A DNA stretch of 64,000 nt. It comes from Anaerozeibacter quisquiliarum (GTDB lineage Bacteria; Bacillota; Clostridia; Christensenellales; Aristaeellaceae). The DNA lies in NCBI GenBank assembly GCA_051162045.1, contig JBISDI010000021.1; one strand, written 5' to 3'. Positions within the stretch are counted from its first letter, which is position 1. Every line of letters begins with the position of its first letter. Both the position numbers and the translations under genes were made by a program. A model generated the notes under the pieces. The model had not been told where the DNA came from. It did no database searches and saw only the letters and a list, made by a program, of their open reading frames with translations. Below are positions 15,312-26,908 of this stretch, one piece after another.

Positions 15312-17927
15312 ATGTCGAAGCAGGAAAAGACCCCAGATATTCAGACACAGGCGGATGTTAAGCAGATGATCGACGCTCTGGTGGAGCGGGCGATCCAGGC
15401 GCAGGACGAGTACCTCCGAATGGATCAGGCGCAGGTGGACAAGGCGGTGCACGCCATGACGCTCAAGGGCATCGAGAACCACATGGGGCTCGCGCGCATG
15501 GCGCGCGACGAGACCGGGCGCGGCGTGTTCGAGGATAAGGTCATCAAGAACCTGTTTTCCACCGAGTACATCTGGCACTCGATCAAGGACCTCAAGACGG
15601 TGGGCGCGGTGGAGGAAAATGACCTCGAGGGCTACGTCGAGATCGCCGAGCCGGTCGGCGTGGTGGCGGGCGTCACTCCGGTGACCAACCCCACCTCGAC
15701 CACGATGTTCAAGGCGCTCATTTGCGCCAAGACGCGCAACCCGATCATCTTCGGTTTCCACCCGTCGGCGCAAAAGTGTTCGATGGAAGCCGCGCGCATC
15801 CTGCGGGACGCGGCGGTTGCGAACGGCGCGCCGGAGCATGCGATTCAGTGGATCGAGACGCCCTCGGTCGCGGCCACCACGGCGCTGATGAACCACCCGG
15901 GCATTTCGATGATCCTGGCCACCGGCGGCTCGGCCATGGTCAAGAGCGCCTACTCCGCGGGCAAGCCGGCGCTGGGCGTAGGGCCGGGCAACGTGCCCTG
16001 CTACATCAACCGAAAGGTCAACGTCCGGCGCGCCTGCACCGACCTGATGATCTCGAAGACCTTCGACAACGGCATGATCTGCGCCTCCGAGCAGGCGGCG
16101 ATCGTGGACGAGGCCATCCATGAGGAATTCGAGCGCTTTATGACCGAAAACAACTGCTACTTCCTCAAGGAGGATGAAATCGACAAACTGACCCGCTACG
16201 CGATCAACCTCGAGAAGATGGCGGTCAACCCCGCGATCGTGGGCCAGTCGGCCGAATGGATCGCGGAAAACGCCGGGCTCGCCGTGCCCAAGGGGACCAA
16301 GATCCTGCTGGCGCGCCTCCCGGAGCCCTCGACCGAGTACCCGCTGTCGCTGGAGAAGCTGTCGCCGATCCTGGCCTATTTCGTGTGCCGCGACGAACAG
16401 CAGGGCTTCGAGTACGCGCGGCGCATGCTCGAGCTCGGCGGGCTCGGGCATTCGGCGGTCATCCACTCGGACGACGAGGCGCTGTGTGTGCGCTACTCCG
16501 AGGCGATGAAGGTGGGCCGCGTAATCGCCAACGCGCCCTCGTCCCAAGGCGCGATCGGCGACATCTACAACACCAACACGCCCTCGCTGACGCTGGGCTG
16601 CGGCTCCTACGGGCACAACAGCACCACGGCCAACATCTCGTCGGTCAACCTCATCAACAAAAAGCGCATGGCGAAGCGGAGGGCGAACATGCAGTGGTTT
16701 AAGATCCCGCCGAAGATTTACTTTGAGAGGGGCGCCATCCAATACATGCAGGACATGCCGGGCATCAGCCGCGCGTTCATCGTGACCGACCCGGCGATGG
16801 TCAAACTGGGCTACATCGACAAACTGACCTACTACCTCAAGAAGCGCGGCAACGTGCACTACGAGATATTCTCCGAGGTGGAGCCCGATCCGTCGGTCGA
16901 GACCATCGAGCGGGGTGTGCGCGCGATGAACCTGTTCCAGCCCGACGTGATCGTCGCGCTGGGCGGCGGCTCGGCCATCGACGCGGCCAAGGGCATGTGG
17001 CTGTTCTACGAGCAGCCGGACACCAGCTTCGACGGAATGAAGCTGAAATTCATCGACATCCGCAAGCGCGCGTTCCATTACCCGAACCTCGGCAAGAAGG
17101 CGCAGTTCGTCGCCATCCCCACCACCTCGGGCACCGGCTCGGAGGTGACCAGCTTCTCGGTCATCACCGACAAGAAGAACGGCAACATCAAGTACCCGCT
17201 GGCCGACTACGAGCTGACGCCCGACGTGGCGATCATCGACCCGCAGTTCACCGACACCCTGCCCAAGTCGATCGTGGCCGATACCGGCCTGGACGTGCTG
17301 ACCCACGCGATTGAGGCCTACGTATCGGTCATGGCCAGCGATTACACCAACGGCCTGGCGATCAAGGCGATCGAGCTTACCTTCAAGTACCTGCCGCGCA
17401 GCTACGAGGATCCAAACGACCTGGTGGCGCGGGAAAAGATGCACAATGCCAGCTGCATCGCGGGCATGGCGTTCTCGAACGCGTTCCTGGGCATCAACCA
17501 CTCACTGGCGCATAAGCTGGGCGGCGAATACCACATCCCGCACGGCCGCGCCAACGCGGTGCTGCTGCCCTACGTGATCGCCTACAACGCTGGGAAGCCC
17601 ACCAAGTTCCCCACCTTCCCGAAGTACGGCGAGTTCGTGGCCGACTACCGCTACGCGCAAATCGCCCGGCGGCTGGACCTCGCGGATCTAAAGGACAGCC
17701 AGCAAGACCAGATCAAGGCGCTCGTGGAGGCGGTGCGCGCGCTGATGAAGCGGCTCAACATGCCGCTGAGCATCCGCGACTGCGGCGTGGACGAGCAGGC
17801 GTTCCTGCACGCGCTGCCCGGCTTGGCCGAGCGCGCCTTCGAGGATCAATGCACCACCGCCAACCCCCGCTACCCGCTGGTGGCCGAGCTGATGGAGATC
17901 TATCGGCAGGCGTACTACGGAGAATAA
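15312..17927 (+). CDS. adhE: Bifunctional acetaldehyde/alcohol dehydrogenase AdhE
   Basis: The 871-residue protein reduces acetyl-CoA to acetaldehyde and then ethanol with NADH, and forms long filaments (spirosomes) in relatives. The N-terminal aldehyde dehydrogenase half (about 1-440) has PVTNPTSTTMFKA and the catalytic cysteine in NGMICASEQ near residue 257. The C-terminal iron alcohol dehydrogenase half (about 465-871) has GGGSAIDAAKGMW for NADH, and the metal ligands in GINHSLAHKLGGEYHIPHG. The start at 15312 follows GGGGAGG. It is monocistronic, with a Rex-like operator overlapping its promoter and a hairpin (17939-17956) after it. It is a main NADH-recycling enzyme of fermentation. Confidence 0.96.
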   Translation: MSKQEKTPDIQTQADVKQMIDALVERAIQAQDEYLRMDQAQVDKAVHAMTLKGIENHMGLARMARDETGRGVFEDKVIKNLFSTEYIWHSIKDLKTVGAVEENDLEGYVEIAEPVGVVAGVTPVTNPTSTTMFKALICAKTRNPIIFGFHPSAQKCSMEAARILRDAAVANGAPEHAIQWIETPSVAATTALMNHPGISMILATGGSAMVKSAYSAGKPALGVGPGNVPCYINRKVNVRRACTDLMISKTFDNGMICASEQAAIVDEAIHEEFERFMTENNCYFLKEDEIDKLTRYAINLEKMAVNPAIVGQSAEWIAENAGLAVPKGTKILLARLPEPSTEYPLSLEKLSPILAYFVCRDEQQGFEYARRMLELGGLGHSAVIHSDDEALCVRYSEAMKVGRVIANAPSSQGAIGDIYNTNTPSLTLGCGSYGHNSTTANISSVNLINKKRMAKRRANMQWFKIPPKIYFERGAIQYMQDMPGISRAFIVTDPAMVKLGYIDKLTYYLKKRGNVHYEIFSEVEPDPSVETIERGVRAMNLFQPDVIVALGGGSAIDAAKGMWLFYEQPDTSFDGMKLKFIDIRKRAFHYPNLGKKAQFVAIPTTSGTGSEVTSFSVITDKKNGNIKYPLADYELTPDVAIIDPQFTDTLPKSIVADTGLDVLTHAIEAYVSVMASDYTNGLAIKAIELTFKYLPRSYEDPNDLVAREKMHNASCIAGMAFSNAFLGINHSLAHKLGGEYHIPHGRANAVLLPYVIAYNAGKPTKFPTFPKYGEFVADYRYAQIARRLDLADLKDSQQDQIKALVEAVRALMKRLNMPLSIRDCGVDEQAFLHALPGLAERAFEDQCTTANPRYPLVAELMEIYRQAYYGE

Positions 17928-17938
17928 GCTCGACGTCT

Positions 17939-17956
17939 TTTTGCCTGCGGGCAAAA
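17939..17956 (+). terminator. Possible adhE terminator
   Basis: TTTTGCC and GGCAAAA pair across a four-base loop 12 bases after the adhE stop. The T run is on the 5' arm and the 3' side is not T-rich, so function is uncertain. Confidence 0.35.
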
Positions 17957-17978
17957 TGCTTTGGGCCGTGGGGGAGAG

Positions 17979-18030
17979 GCCGCTTGCCTGTCGGCCTGAG
18001 GGCCTCCGGGCGGCAGGCGGACGGGAAGCG
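17979..18030. repeat. Family B palindromic repeat, copy 2
   Basis: This copy matches 14333-14387 closely, sharing GGGCGGCAGGCGGACGGGAA at the 3' side. The two copies flank the adhE gene at a distance of 3.6 kb. No gene is seen in 17928-18255. Confidence 0.7.
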
Positions 18031-18191
18031 CGCCCGGCTGCGCCGGTGTGCATCATAACTTAATGGTCTGCCATCGGCCGCGCCGATGTGAATGTGCCGA
18101 GGTACATAAGGGGGTTCCGGCCCCTCCTGTGTGTCTCGGCACATTTTACGCAGCCGCGCGGCAGTCTACCTGTTCGCAGGCCAAATTTCAC

Positions 18192-18220
18192 TTGACAACC
18201 CTACCTGCCCTCCCTATAAT
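18192..18220 (+). promoter_or_regulatory. Promoter of the fatty acid synthesis operon
   Basis: TTGACA (18192-18197), exactly 17 bases and TATAAT (18215-18220) form a consensus sigma-A promoter. Confidence 0.85.
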
Positions 18221-18234
18221 TAGTTAAGCTAATT
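18218..18234. promoter_or_regulatory. Candidate FabT operator
   Basis: AATTAGTTAAGCTAATT has perfect 6-base arms around five bases and overlaps the -10 box and likely transcription start. It precedes a MarR-family gene, which suggests self-repression and control of the whole operon. The sequence differs from the streptococcal FabT site, so this is an inference from position and symmetry. Confidence 0.55.
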
Positions 18235-18255
18235 AAATGATGGGAAGCGGCGCGT

Positions 18256-18729
18256 ATGGATCCTTATCTGGCGGAGCTCAACGAGCTGTTGGTGCGGGCC
18301 TACCGGTCGATCGTCAAGGTCGAGGAGGTCATGTTGCGCGACCTCAGCGATACGCGGCTCACGATCAGCGAGATGCACCTGCTCGAGCGCATCGGCGCGG
18401 ATCGCACGCTTGGGCGCACCGTGACCGACCTGGCGCAGGAGCTCGACATCACCTTGCCCTCGGTCACCGTGGCGCTCAAGCGCCTGGAGAAAAAGGGCTA
18501 CGTCACCAAGAACCGATGCTCAGAGGATGGCCGGCGGGTGCGCGTCAGGCTGACCGGGGAAGGGCTGCGCGCCGAGATCGCGCACCGCTACTTCCACCGC
18601 CAGATGGTGCGCGCCGTGGCCGGGGAGCTTGACGAAAACGAGCGGCGCGCGCTGATCGCCGGCGTGCGCAAGCTGGATCTGTTCCTGCGCGGAAAGATCG
18701 AGGACGCCGAAAGGGGAGACTCTCTTTGA
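18256..18729 (+). CDS. fabT: MarR-family regulator, FabT-like
   Basis: The 157-residue protein is a winged helix MarR regulator. TVTDLAQELDITLPSVTVAL is the helix-turn-helix near residue 55 and SEDGRRVRVRLTGEG the wing near 92. As the first gene of a fatty acid operon, with fabH starting inside its stop codon, it matches FabT, which in Streptococcus and relatives represses fab genes when bound to acyl-ACP. A near-perfect palindrome overlaps the operon promoter. The symbol rests on position and family; direct orthology to streptococcal FabT was not tested. Confidence 0.82.
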   Translation: MDPYLAELNELLVRAYRSIVKVEEVMLRDLSDTRLTISEMHLLERIGADRTLGRTVTDLAQELDITLPSVTVALKRLEKKGYVTKNRCSEDGRRVRVRLTGEGLRAEIAHRYFHRQMVRAVAGELDENERRALIAGVRKLDLFLRGKIEDAERGDSL

Positions 18730-19685
18730 ACATATGGGGCACCGGCAGCGCGCTGCCGGCCTTGAGCGTTGACAATGAACGCCTGACCAAATTTCTGGAC
18801 ACCAGCGACGAGTGGATCCGCAGCCGGACCGGCATCTGCGAACGGCGCATCCTGGGCGCGGATGAAACGCTGCTGGGCCTCGGCGCGCAGGCGGGCGCAC
18901 GCGCGCTCGAGGACGCGGGGGTTTCGCCGGCGGACGTCGATTTGCTGATCTGCGCGACCCTGCAGGGCGACACCATCACCCCCTCGCTGGCCAGCCTCTT
19001 GCAGGCGCAGATGGGACTTCCCTGCCCGGCGTTCGATCTGAACGCCGCCTGCTCGGGCTTTCCCTACGCGCTGAACGCGGCCGACGCCTTCATTGCGTCG
19101 GGCAAGGCGCGCGCGGTGCTCGTCGTTGCGGCGGAGGGGCTGTCGCGGCTGGCCAACTGGACCGACCGCTCCACCTGCGTGCTGTTCGGCGACGGCGCGG
19201 GCGCGGTGCTGTGCGGGCCGGGCGAGGCGCTCAAGGCGCTCAAGCTGACCAGCGCCGGCGCGAAGCAGATTCTGTACGCCGACGCCGAGCCGGGCGGCAG
19301 CCCCTTCGGCACAAAGGCGCGCGCGTTCGCGGGCATCCACATGGAGGGGCAGGAGGTCTACAGGTTCGCGGTGTCGAGCTGCCTGCGCGATTTGGAGACG
19401 GTGATCGGCCAGGCCGGCCTGACGCCCGATGACATCGACTGCTTCGTGCTGCACCAGGCCAACAAGCGCATCGTCGAGGCGGTGCGCGCGAGGCTCAGGC
19501 AGCCGGAAGACAAGTTCCCCACCAACATCGAGCGCCGCGGCAACACCTCCTCGGCCAGCATCCCCATCCTGCTGGACGAACTGAACCGCGCGGGCCGGTT
19601 CAAGGCGGGCGACCGCCTGGCGCTGGCCGCGTTCGGCGCGGGGCTGACCACCGGCGCCTGCGTCATCGAATGGACAAAGGCATGA
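18726..19685 (+). CDS. fabH: Beta-ketoacyl-ACP synthase III
   Basis: The 319-residue enzyme starts fatty acid synthesis by condensing acetyl-CoA or a branched acyl-CoA with malonyl-ACP. The catalytic triad is visible: cysteine in NAACSGF near residue 110, histidine in CFVLHQANKRI near 242, asparagine in RRGNTSSASIP near 272. The start is TTG at 18726, overlapping the fabT stop, which implies translational coupling. Length is normal for the family (about 320). Confidence 0.95.
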   Translation: MNIWGTGSALPALSVDNERLTKFLDTSDEWIRSRTGICERRILGADETLLGLGAQAGARALEDAGVSPADVDLLICATLQGDTITPSLASLLQAQMGLPCPAFDLNAACSGFPYALNAADAFIASGKARAVLVVAAEGLSRLANWTDRSTCVLFGDGAGAVLCGPGEALKALKLTSAGAKQILYADAEPGGSPFGTKARAFAGIHMEGQEVYRFAVSSCLRDLETVIGQAGLTPDDIDCFVLHQANKRIVEAVRARLRQPEDKFPTNIERRGNTSSASIPILLDELNRAGRFKAGDRLALAAFGAGLTTGACVIEWTKA

Positions 19686-19728
19686 CCTTTTCCAGATAGA
19701 AACAACAATTTTTATGGAGGACATCACC

Positions 19729-19953
19729 ATGACGTTTGACAAGGTTGCGACCATGGTCGCGGACTACAAGGGCATCGAGCGCTCTGCCATCAAGCCGGAG
19801 AGCACCTTCCCGGAGATGAAGCTGGACTCGCTCGACCTCGCCGACCTCGCGATGAACCTCGAGGACGAATTCAGCGTGACGATCGAGCTCAGCCCGAGCA
19901 TCAAGACGATGGCCGACCTGGTTCGCGTGATCGACGAGGCGAAGAACGCATGA
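19729..19953 (+). CDS. acpP: Acyl carrier protein
   Basis: The 74-residue acidic protein carries the growing acyl chain on phosphopantetheine attached to the serine of LDSLDLADLAMNLE near residue 35. Most ACPs have DSLD at this place, as here. The ATG at 19729 has GGAGG eight bases upstream; the in-frame ATG at 19714 is part of that site. The stop overlaps the fabK start. Confidence 0.94.
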   Translation: MTFDKVATMVADYKGIERSAIKPESTFPEMKLDSLDLADLAMNLEDEFSVTIELSPSIKTMADLVRVIDEAKNA

Positions 19954-20897
19954 TTTCGGGCAAAATCTGCGACATCATCGGCATCGAGTACCCGATCTTC
20001 CAGGGCGGCATGGCCTGGGTGTCGGAGGCGTACCTCGCCGCCGCGGTGTCCAACGCCGGGGGCCTGGGTCTGATCTCGGCGATGAGCGCGCCGGGTGAGT
20101 ACCTGCGTGAGCAGATCCGGCTGTGCCGCTCGATGACCGACAGGCCGTTCGGCGTGAACGTGATGCTGATGAGCCCGCACGCGCGGGAGGTTTCAAGGAT
20201 CGTCCTCGAGGAACGCGTGCCGGTGGTCACCACCGGCGCGGGGCTGCCCGGCATCTACATGAAGGAATGGGTGCCCGCCGGCATCAAGGTGGTGCCGGTG
20301 GTGCCCTCGATCGCCATCGCCAAACGCGTGGCGCGCGACGGCGCGGCGGCCGTGATCGCCGAGGGCTGCGAGGCCGGCGGGCACATCGGGGAGCTGACCA
20401 CGATGACGCTGGTGCCGCAAGTCGCCGACGCGGTTGATATTCCGGTGATCGCGGCGGGAGGCATCGCCGACGGGCGCGGCGTGGCGGCGGCCTTTATGCT
20501 GGGCGCCGAGGGCGTGCAGTGCGGCACGCGGTTCCTGGTCGCGCACGAGTGCCGCATCCACGACAACTACAAGAAGAAGGTCGTCGCCGCGCGCGAGATC
20601 GACACCATCGTGACCGGCCGCCGGCTGGGCCACCCGGTGCGTTCGCTCAAGAGCCCGTTCGCCTTTGCCTTCGGCGAGAAGGAGTACGACGCGGGCGTGA
20701 CCAACGAGCAGTTGGAGCAGATGGGCGCGGGCTCGCTGCGCAAGGCCAGCGTGGAGGGCGATCTCGAGCAGGGCAGCTTCATGGCGGGCCAGGCCGCGGG
20801 TATGGTAAAGAAGGAGCAGCCCGCTGCCGAGATCATCCGCGAGATGTTCTCCGAGGCCGAGGCAATCCTGCTGGGGGCGAGCAAATGGGTAAGATAG
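19950..20897 (+). CDS. fabK: Enoyl-ACP reductase II (FMN-dependent)
   Basis: The 315-residue TIM-barrel flavoprotein performs the last reduction of each elongation cycle with NAD(P)H. YPIFQGGMAWVS opens the protein, AEGCEAGGHIGE carries the catalytic histidine region near 143, and AAGGIADGRGVAAAF and GAEGVQCGTRF bind FMN phosphate. No FabI is seen in the operon, so this is likely the only enoyl reductase; FabK enzymes are naturally insensitive to triclosan. The ATG overlaps the acpP stop (ATGA). Confidence 0.95.
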   Translation: MISGKICDIIGIEYPIFQGGMAWVSEAYLAAAVSNAGGLGLISAMSAPGEYLREQIRLCRSMTDRPFGVNVMLMSPHAREVSRIVLEERVPVVTTGAGLPGIYMKEWVPAGIKVVPVVPSIAIAKRVARDGAAAVIAEGCEAGGHIGELTTMTLVPQVADAVDIPVIAAGGIADGRGVAAAFMLGAEGVQCGTRFLVAHECRIHDNYKKKVVAAREIDTIVTGRRLGHPVRSLKSPFAFAFGEKEYDAGVTNEQLEQMGAGSLRKASVEGDLEQGSFMAGQAAGMVKKEQPAAEIIREMFSEAEAILLGASKWVR

Positions 20898-21796
20898 CAT
20901 TCTTGTTCGCCGGACAGGGCGCGCAGAAGGCGGGCATGGGCCGCTCGATCTACGAAGCCAGCACCGCCGCGCGCAAGGCGATGGACGAGGCCGAATCGAT
21001 CCGCCCGGGCACGCTCGCGCAGTGCTTCGAGGGCCCGGACGAAGCGCTCAGGCAGACGGTCAACACCCAGCCCTGCCTGATGCTGGTCGATTACGCCTGC
21101 GCGCTGGCCGCGCGCGAGGCCGGGGTGGCCCCCGACTGCGCGGCCGGGTTCTCGCTGGGCGAGGTGGCGGCGGCGGCGTTTGCGGGCATGCTGCCGTTTG
21201 AGGCCGCGTTCCGGCTGGTGATCCGGCGCGCCGAGCTGATGCAGGCGGCGGCCACGCGCCATCCGGGTGCGATGGGCGCGGTGCTCAGGCTTTCCGCCGG
21301 GCAGGTGGAGGCCGTCTGCGCGCAGGTGGGCGAGGCTTATCCCGTCAACTACAACTGCCCCGGTCAGATCGTCGTGGCCTGCTTGGAGGACCGGTTCGAC
21401 GCGCTGGCCGCCGCCGTCACGGCGCAGCGCGGCCGTGTGATGCGGCTGAACGTCAGCGGCGCGTTCCATTCGCCGTGGATGCGCGAAGCCGAGGCCGGGT
21501 TGGCCGAGTACCTCGCGGGTGTCGATTTGAAGGCGCCCGATATCCCGCTCTACGCCAACGCGACCGGCAGGCCCTACGCGGGCGATTTGAAGGCGTTGCT
21601 TTCGCGCCAGGTGGCCTCGCCGGTGCGCTTCGAGGACAGCGTGCGCGCGATGGCCGAGGCGGGCGTTACCACCTTCATTGAGGTGGGCCCGGGCACGACG
21701 CTCGGCGGCCTTACGCGCAGGACGCTTACCGCGCGCGTGTTCAATGTGGAGGACGAGCAGAGCCTGCGCGCCTGCATGGAGGGATTGAACGCATGA
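20885..21796 (+). CDS. fabD: Malonyl-CoA:ACP transacylase
   Basis: The 303-residue enzyme moves malonyl groups from CoA to ACP. KIAFLFAGQGAQKAGMG is the usual start, the nucleophilic serine is in AGFSLGEVAA near residue 90, and VSGAFHSPWM carries the catalytic histidine near 198. ATG at 20885 overlaps the end of fabK by 13 bases; longer in-frame starts lie deep within fabK and were rejected. Confidence 0.94.
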   Translation: MGKIAFLFAGQGAQKAGMGRSIYEASTAARKAMDEAESIRPGTLAQCFEGPDEALRQTVNTQPCLMLVDYACALAAREAGVAPDCAAGFSLGEVAAAAFAGMLPFEAAFRLVIRRAELMQAAATRHPGAMGAVLRLSAGQVEAVCAQVGEAYPVNYNCPGQIVVACLEDRFDALAAAVTAQRGRVMRLNVSGAFHSPWMREAEAGLAEYLAGVDLKAPDIPLYANATGRPYAGDLKALLSRQVASPVRFEDSVRAMAEAGVTTFIEVGPGTTLGGLTRRTLTARVFNVEDEQSLRACMEGLNA

Positions 21797-22530
21797 AGGG
21801 ACGAGTTGCGCTGGTCACCGGCGGTTCGCGCGGGATCGGCCGCGCGATCGCGCTGAAACTGGCGTCCGGGGGCGCGGACGTCGCGATCCTCTACGCGGGC
21901 AACGCCGCGGCCGCCGAGGAGGCCGTGCAGGCGATCGAGGCGCAGGGAACGCGCGCGCTGGCGCTTCGCTGCGACGTGGCCGACTACGCCCAGGTCGAGG
22001 CGGCCGTCAAGCGGGTCAAGGACGAACTGGGCCTGCCCGAGATTCTGGTCAACAACGCGGGCGTGACGCTCGACAAGCTGGCCATGCGCATGAGCGCGGA
22101 TGAATTCAGGCGGGTGGTGGACGTCAACCTGAACGGCGCGTTCCACCTGATCCGCGCGCTGCTGCCCGACTTCGTGCGGCGGCGCTCGGGAAGAATCGTC
22201 AACATCACCTCGGTGTCGGGGCTGATCGGCAACGCCGGTCAGGCCAACTACGCCGCCGCCAAGGCCGGCATGATCGGGCTCACCAAGTCGGTGGCGCGCG
22301 AGGTGGCCTCGCGCGGCATCACCGTCAACGCGGTCGCGCCCGGTTTCGTCGAAACCGACATGACGGGCGCGATGGACGGCGAAGTGCTTTCGCAGGCGCT
22401 TGCGGATGTGCCCGCCCGGCGCATGGCCGATCCCGCGGAAATCGCCGCGGCGGTCGCGTTCCTCGCGGGGCCGGATGCCGCCTACATCACCGGTGTGGTA
22501 CTGCCTGTGGACGGCGGATTATCGATGTAA
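21793..22530 (+). CDS. fabG: 3-oxoacyl-ACP reductase
   Basis: The 245-residue short-chain dehydrogenase reduces 3-oxoacyl-ACP with NADPH. TGGSRGIGRAIA is the cofactor loop near residue 8, NNAGVTLD follows near 87, and the Ser-Tyr-Lys triad is spread over SVSGLIGNAGQANYAAAKAG (135-155). The ATGA overlap with fabD indicates coupled translation. Confidence 0.95.
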   Translation: MKGRVALVTGGSRGIGRAIALKLASGGADVAILYAGNAAAAEEAVQAIEAQGTRALALRCDVADYAQVEAAVKRVKDELGLPEILVNNAGVTLDKLAMRMSADEFRRVVDVNLNGAFHLIRALLPDFVRRRSGRIVNITSVSGLIGNAGQANYAAAKAGMIGLTKSVAREVASRGITVNAVAPGFVETDMTGAMDGEVLSQALADVPARRMADPAEIAAAVAFLAGPDAAYITGVVLPVDGGLSM

Positions 22531-22536
22531 GGGCGA

Positions 22537-22568
22537 ACCCCCTTCCCATCCGAGGAGGGGAAGGGGAG
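22537..22568. repeat. Small GC-rich palindrome between fabG and fabF
   Basis: CCCCTTCCC and GGGGAAGGGG form a hairpin in the 65-base gap inside the fab operon. It resembles the end of the family A repeat and may tune expression between the two genes. Confidence 0.45.
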
Positions 22569-22595
22569 AGAACCAATTCGGAGGAAGTGTGTAGA

Positions 22596-23824
<1,229 letters not shown>

Positions 23825-23828
<4 letters not shown>

Positions 23829-24268
23829 ACATCAAGCAGATTCGGGAACTGGCGCGCATCGCTCAGGAGCACGGCCTGACCGCGCTCGAGGTCAGCGAGG
23901 GCGAGACCACCGTCCGCATTGAGCGCGGTCAGGCCGTCGCCGGCGCCGCCCCGGCCGTTGAGACCGTTCAGTCGGTCGCGCCCGTGCTCCCCCTACCCGA
24001 CGAGCCGAAGGGTTCGGCCGTCGATTTCAACCACACCTACGAGGTGGAATCGCCGTTGGTGGGCGTGTTTTACGCCGCGGGCGCGCCGGGGGCGGAACCC
24101 TTCGTCAAGGTGGGCAGCCATGTGAAGAAGGGCGACGTGCTGTGCATCATCGAGGCCATGAAGCTGATGAACGAGATTACATCCGACCGCGGCGGCGAGG
24201 TGGTCGATGTGTGCGTCGGCAACGGCGACGTGGTCGAGTTCGGCCAGACTTTATTCAAATTGTGTTGA
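23825..24268 (+). CDS. accB: Biotin carboxyl carrier protein of acetyl-CoA carboxylase
   Basis: The 147-residue protein carries biotin on the lysine of IIEAMKLMNEI near residue 112. A typical N-terminal segment (MNIKQIRELARIAQEHGLT) is followed by a proline/alanine-rich linker and the biotinyl domain beginning near residue 72 (SPLVGVFYAAGAPG). It shuttles carboxyl groups between AccC and the AccDA transferase. Confidence 0.95.
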
Positions 24269-24277
24269 GGTAGAGCC

Positions 24278-24688
24278 ATGAACCGAGACGAGATCATGAA
24301 CATCCTGCCCCATCGCGGGGCGATGCTGCTGCTCGACGAGGCCCTGCTCGCCGAGGACGGTACGGCGCGCGGCAGCTACCGCATACGCGGCGACGAGTGG
24401 TTCCTGGACGGCCACTTCCCCGGCAACCCGGTGGTGCCGGGCGTCGTAACGTGCGAGGTCATCGCGCAGGCCAGCTGCGTGCTGCTCAAGGATCAGCTGG
24501 CGGGCCGAACGGCCTACTACGCCGGAATCGACAAGGCGCGCTTCAGGCGCGTGGTTCGGCCGGGCGAGACGCTCACGGTGTCGGCCGCATTGCTGCGCTC
24601 CAAGATGAACCTGTATGTGGTCAAGGGGGAAGCTTCGGTGGACGGCGAGCTGTGCGCCTCCGGCGAGTTCTCCTTCATCATTCCGTGA
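24278..24688 (+). CDS. fabZ: 3-hydroxyacyl-ACP dehydratase
   Basis: The 136-residue hotdog-fold enzyme dehydrates 3-hydroxyacyl-ACP. The catalytic histidine is in DGHFPGNPVVPGV near residue 48 and the acidic residue is the glutamate of VTCEVIAQAS near 62. It lies between accB and accC, the usual Bacillota order (accB-fabZ-accC). No FabA or FabM is seen in this operon, so unsaturated fatty acids must be made by another route or by this enzyme. Confidence 0.94.
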   Translation: MNRDEIMNILPHRGAMLLLDEALLAEDGTARGSYRIRGDEWFLDGHFPGNPVVPGVVTCEVIAQASCVLLKDQLAGRTAYYAGIDKARFRRVVRPGETLTVSAALLRSKMNLYVVKGEASVDGELCASGEFSFIIP

Positions 24689-24701
24689 AGGGGGAACAAT
24701 C

Positions 24702-26033
<1,332 letters not shown>

Positions 26034-26038
26034 AACGC

Positions 26039-26908
26039 ATGCCGCCAAAAAACCTGTTTCGCTTCCGCAGGCCCGGGAATACCTTGGAGGGCGGCGACGC
26101 GCCGCGGACCGAGCCCGCGGTGCCGGGCGAACTGTACGCCTCCTGCCCCGTATGCCGCAAGATGATGCCGGCGGCGGAGCTGCGCGAGTCTGCGGACGTG
26201 TGCCCCCAATGCGGGCACCACTTCCGGCTGGGCGCGCGCGCGCGCATCGCGCTGACGGTCGATCCCGGCTCGTTTGAAGAAACAAACGCCGAGCTTAAGT
26301 CCGCCAACCCGCTGGGCTTCCCCGGCTACGAGGATAAGCTCGCCAAGGCGCGCGCGCTAAGCGGCGAGAGCGAGGGCGTTCTGACCGGCCTTGCGAAGGT
26401 CGGGGGCCGGCGCTGCGCGCTGTTCGCGATGGACCATCTGTTCATGATGGGCTCGATGGGCACGGTGGTGGGCGAGAAGATCGCGCGGCTGTTCGAGCAC
26501 GCGACCGAACGCCAACTGCCGGTCGTCGGTTTCACCGTATCGGGCGGCGCGCGCATGCAGGAGGGCATCCTGTCGCTGATGCAGATGGCCAAGACCAGCG
26601 GCGCGGTCATGCGCCACGCGCAGGCGGGACAACTGTACATCGCGGTGCTGACCGACCCCACCACCGGCGGCGTCACCGCCAGCTTCGCCATGGAGGCCGA
26701 CATCACGCTCTCCGAGCCGGGCGCGCTGATTGGCTTTGCAGGCCCCCGCGTGATCGAGCAGACGATCCGGCAGAAGCTGCCCGTGGGCTTCCAGACCGCC
26801 GAGTTTCTGCGCGAGAAGGGCTTCGTCGACGCGATCGCCGACCGCCGTCACATGAAGGAAATGCTGGGCTCGCTGCTCAGGCTGCACACAGAGGGGGATG
26901 CGCCATGA
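26039..26908 (+). CDS. accD: Acetyl-CoA carboxylase carboxyltransferase subunit beta
   Basis: The 289-residue subunit has the four-cysteine zinc ribbon (CPVCRKMM and CPQCGHHF, residues about 38-63) followed by the crotonase-like carboxyltransferase fold with SGGARMQEGILSLMQMAKTS near 165. With AccA it transfers the carboxyl group from biotin to acetyl-CoA to make malonyl-CoA. The stop overlaps the accA start. Confidence 0.95.
   Translation: MPPKNLFRFRRPGNTLEGGDAPRTEPAVPGELYASCPVCRKMMPAAELRESADVCPQCGHHFRLGARARIALTVDPGSFEETNAELKSANPLGFPGYEDKLAKARALSGESEGVLTGLAKVGGRRCALFAMDHLFMMGSMGTVVGEKIARLFEHATERQLPVVGFTVSGGARMQEGILSLMQMAKTSGAVMRHAQAGQLYIAVLTDPTTGGVTASFAMEADITLSEPGALIGFAGPRVIEQTIRQKLPVGFQTAEFLREKGFVDAIADRRHMKEMLGSLLRLHTEGDAP

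Noticed and set aside
15249..17501. 750-codon minus-strand open frame opposite adhE
   Set aside because: AdhE is unmistakable on the plus strand; the antisense frame has no ribosome site and no recognisable domain.
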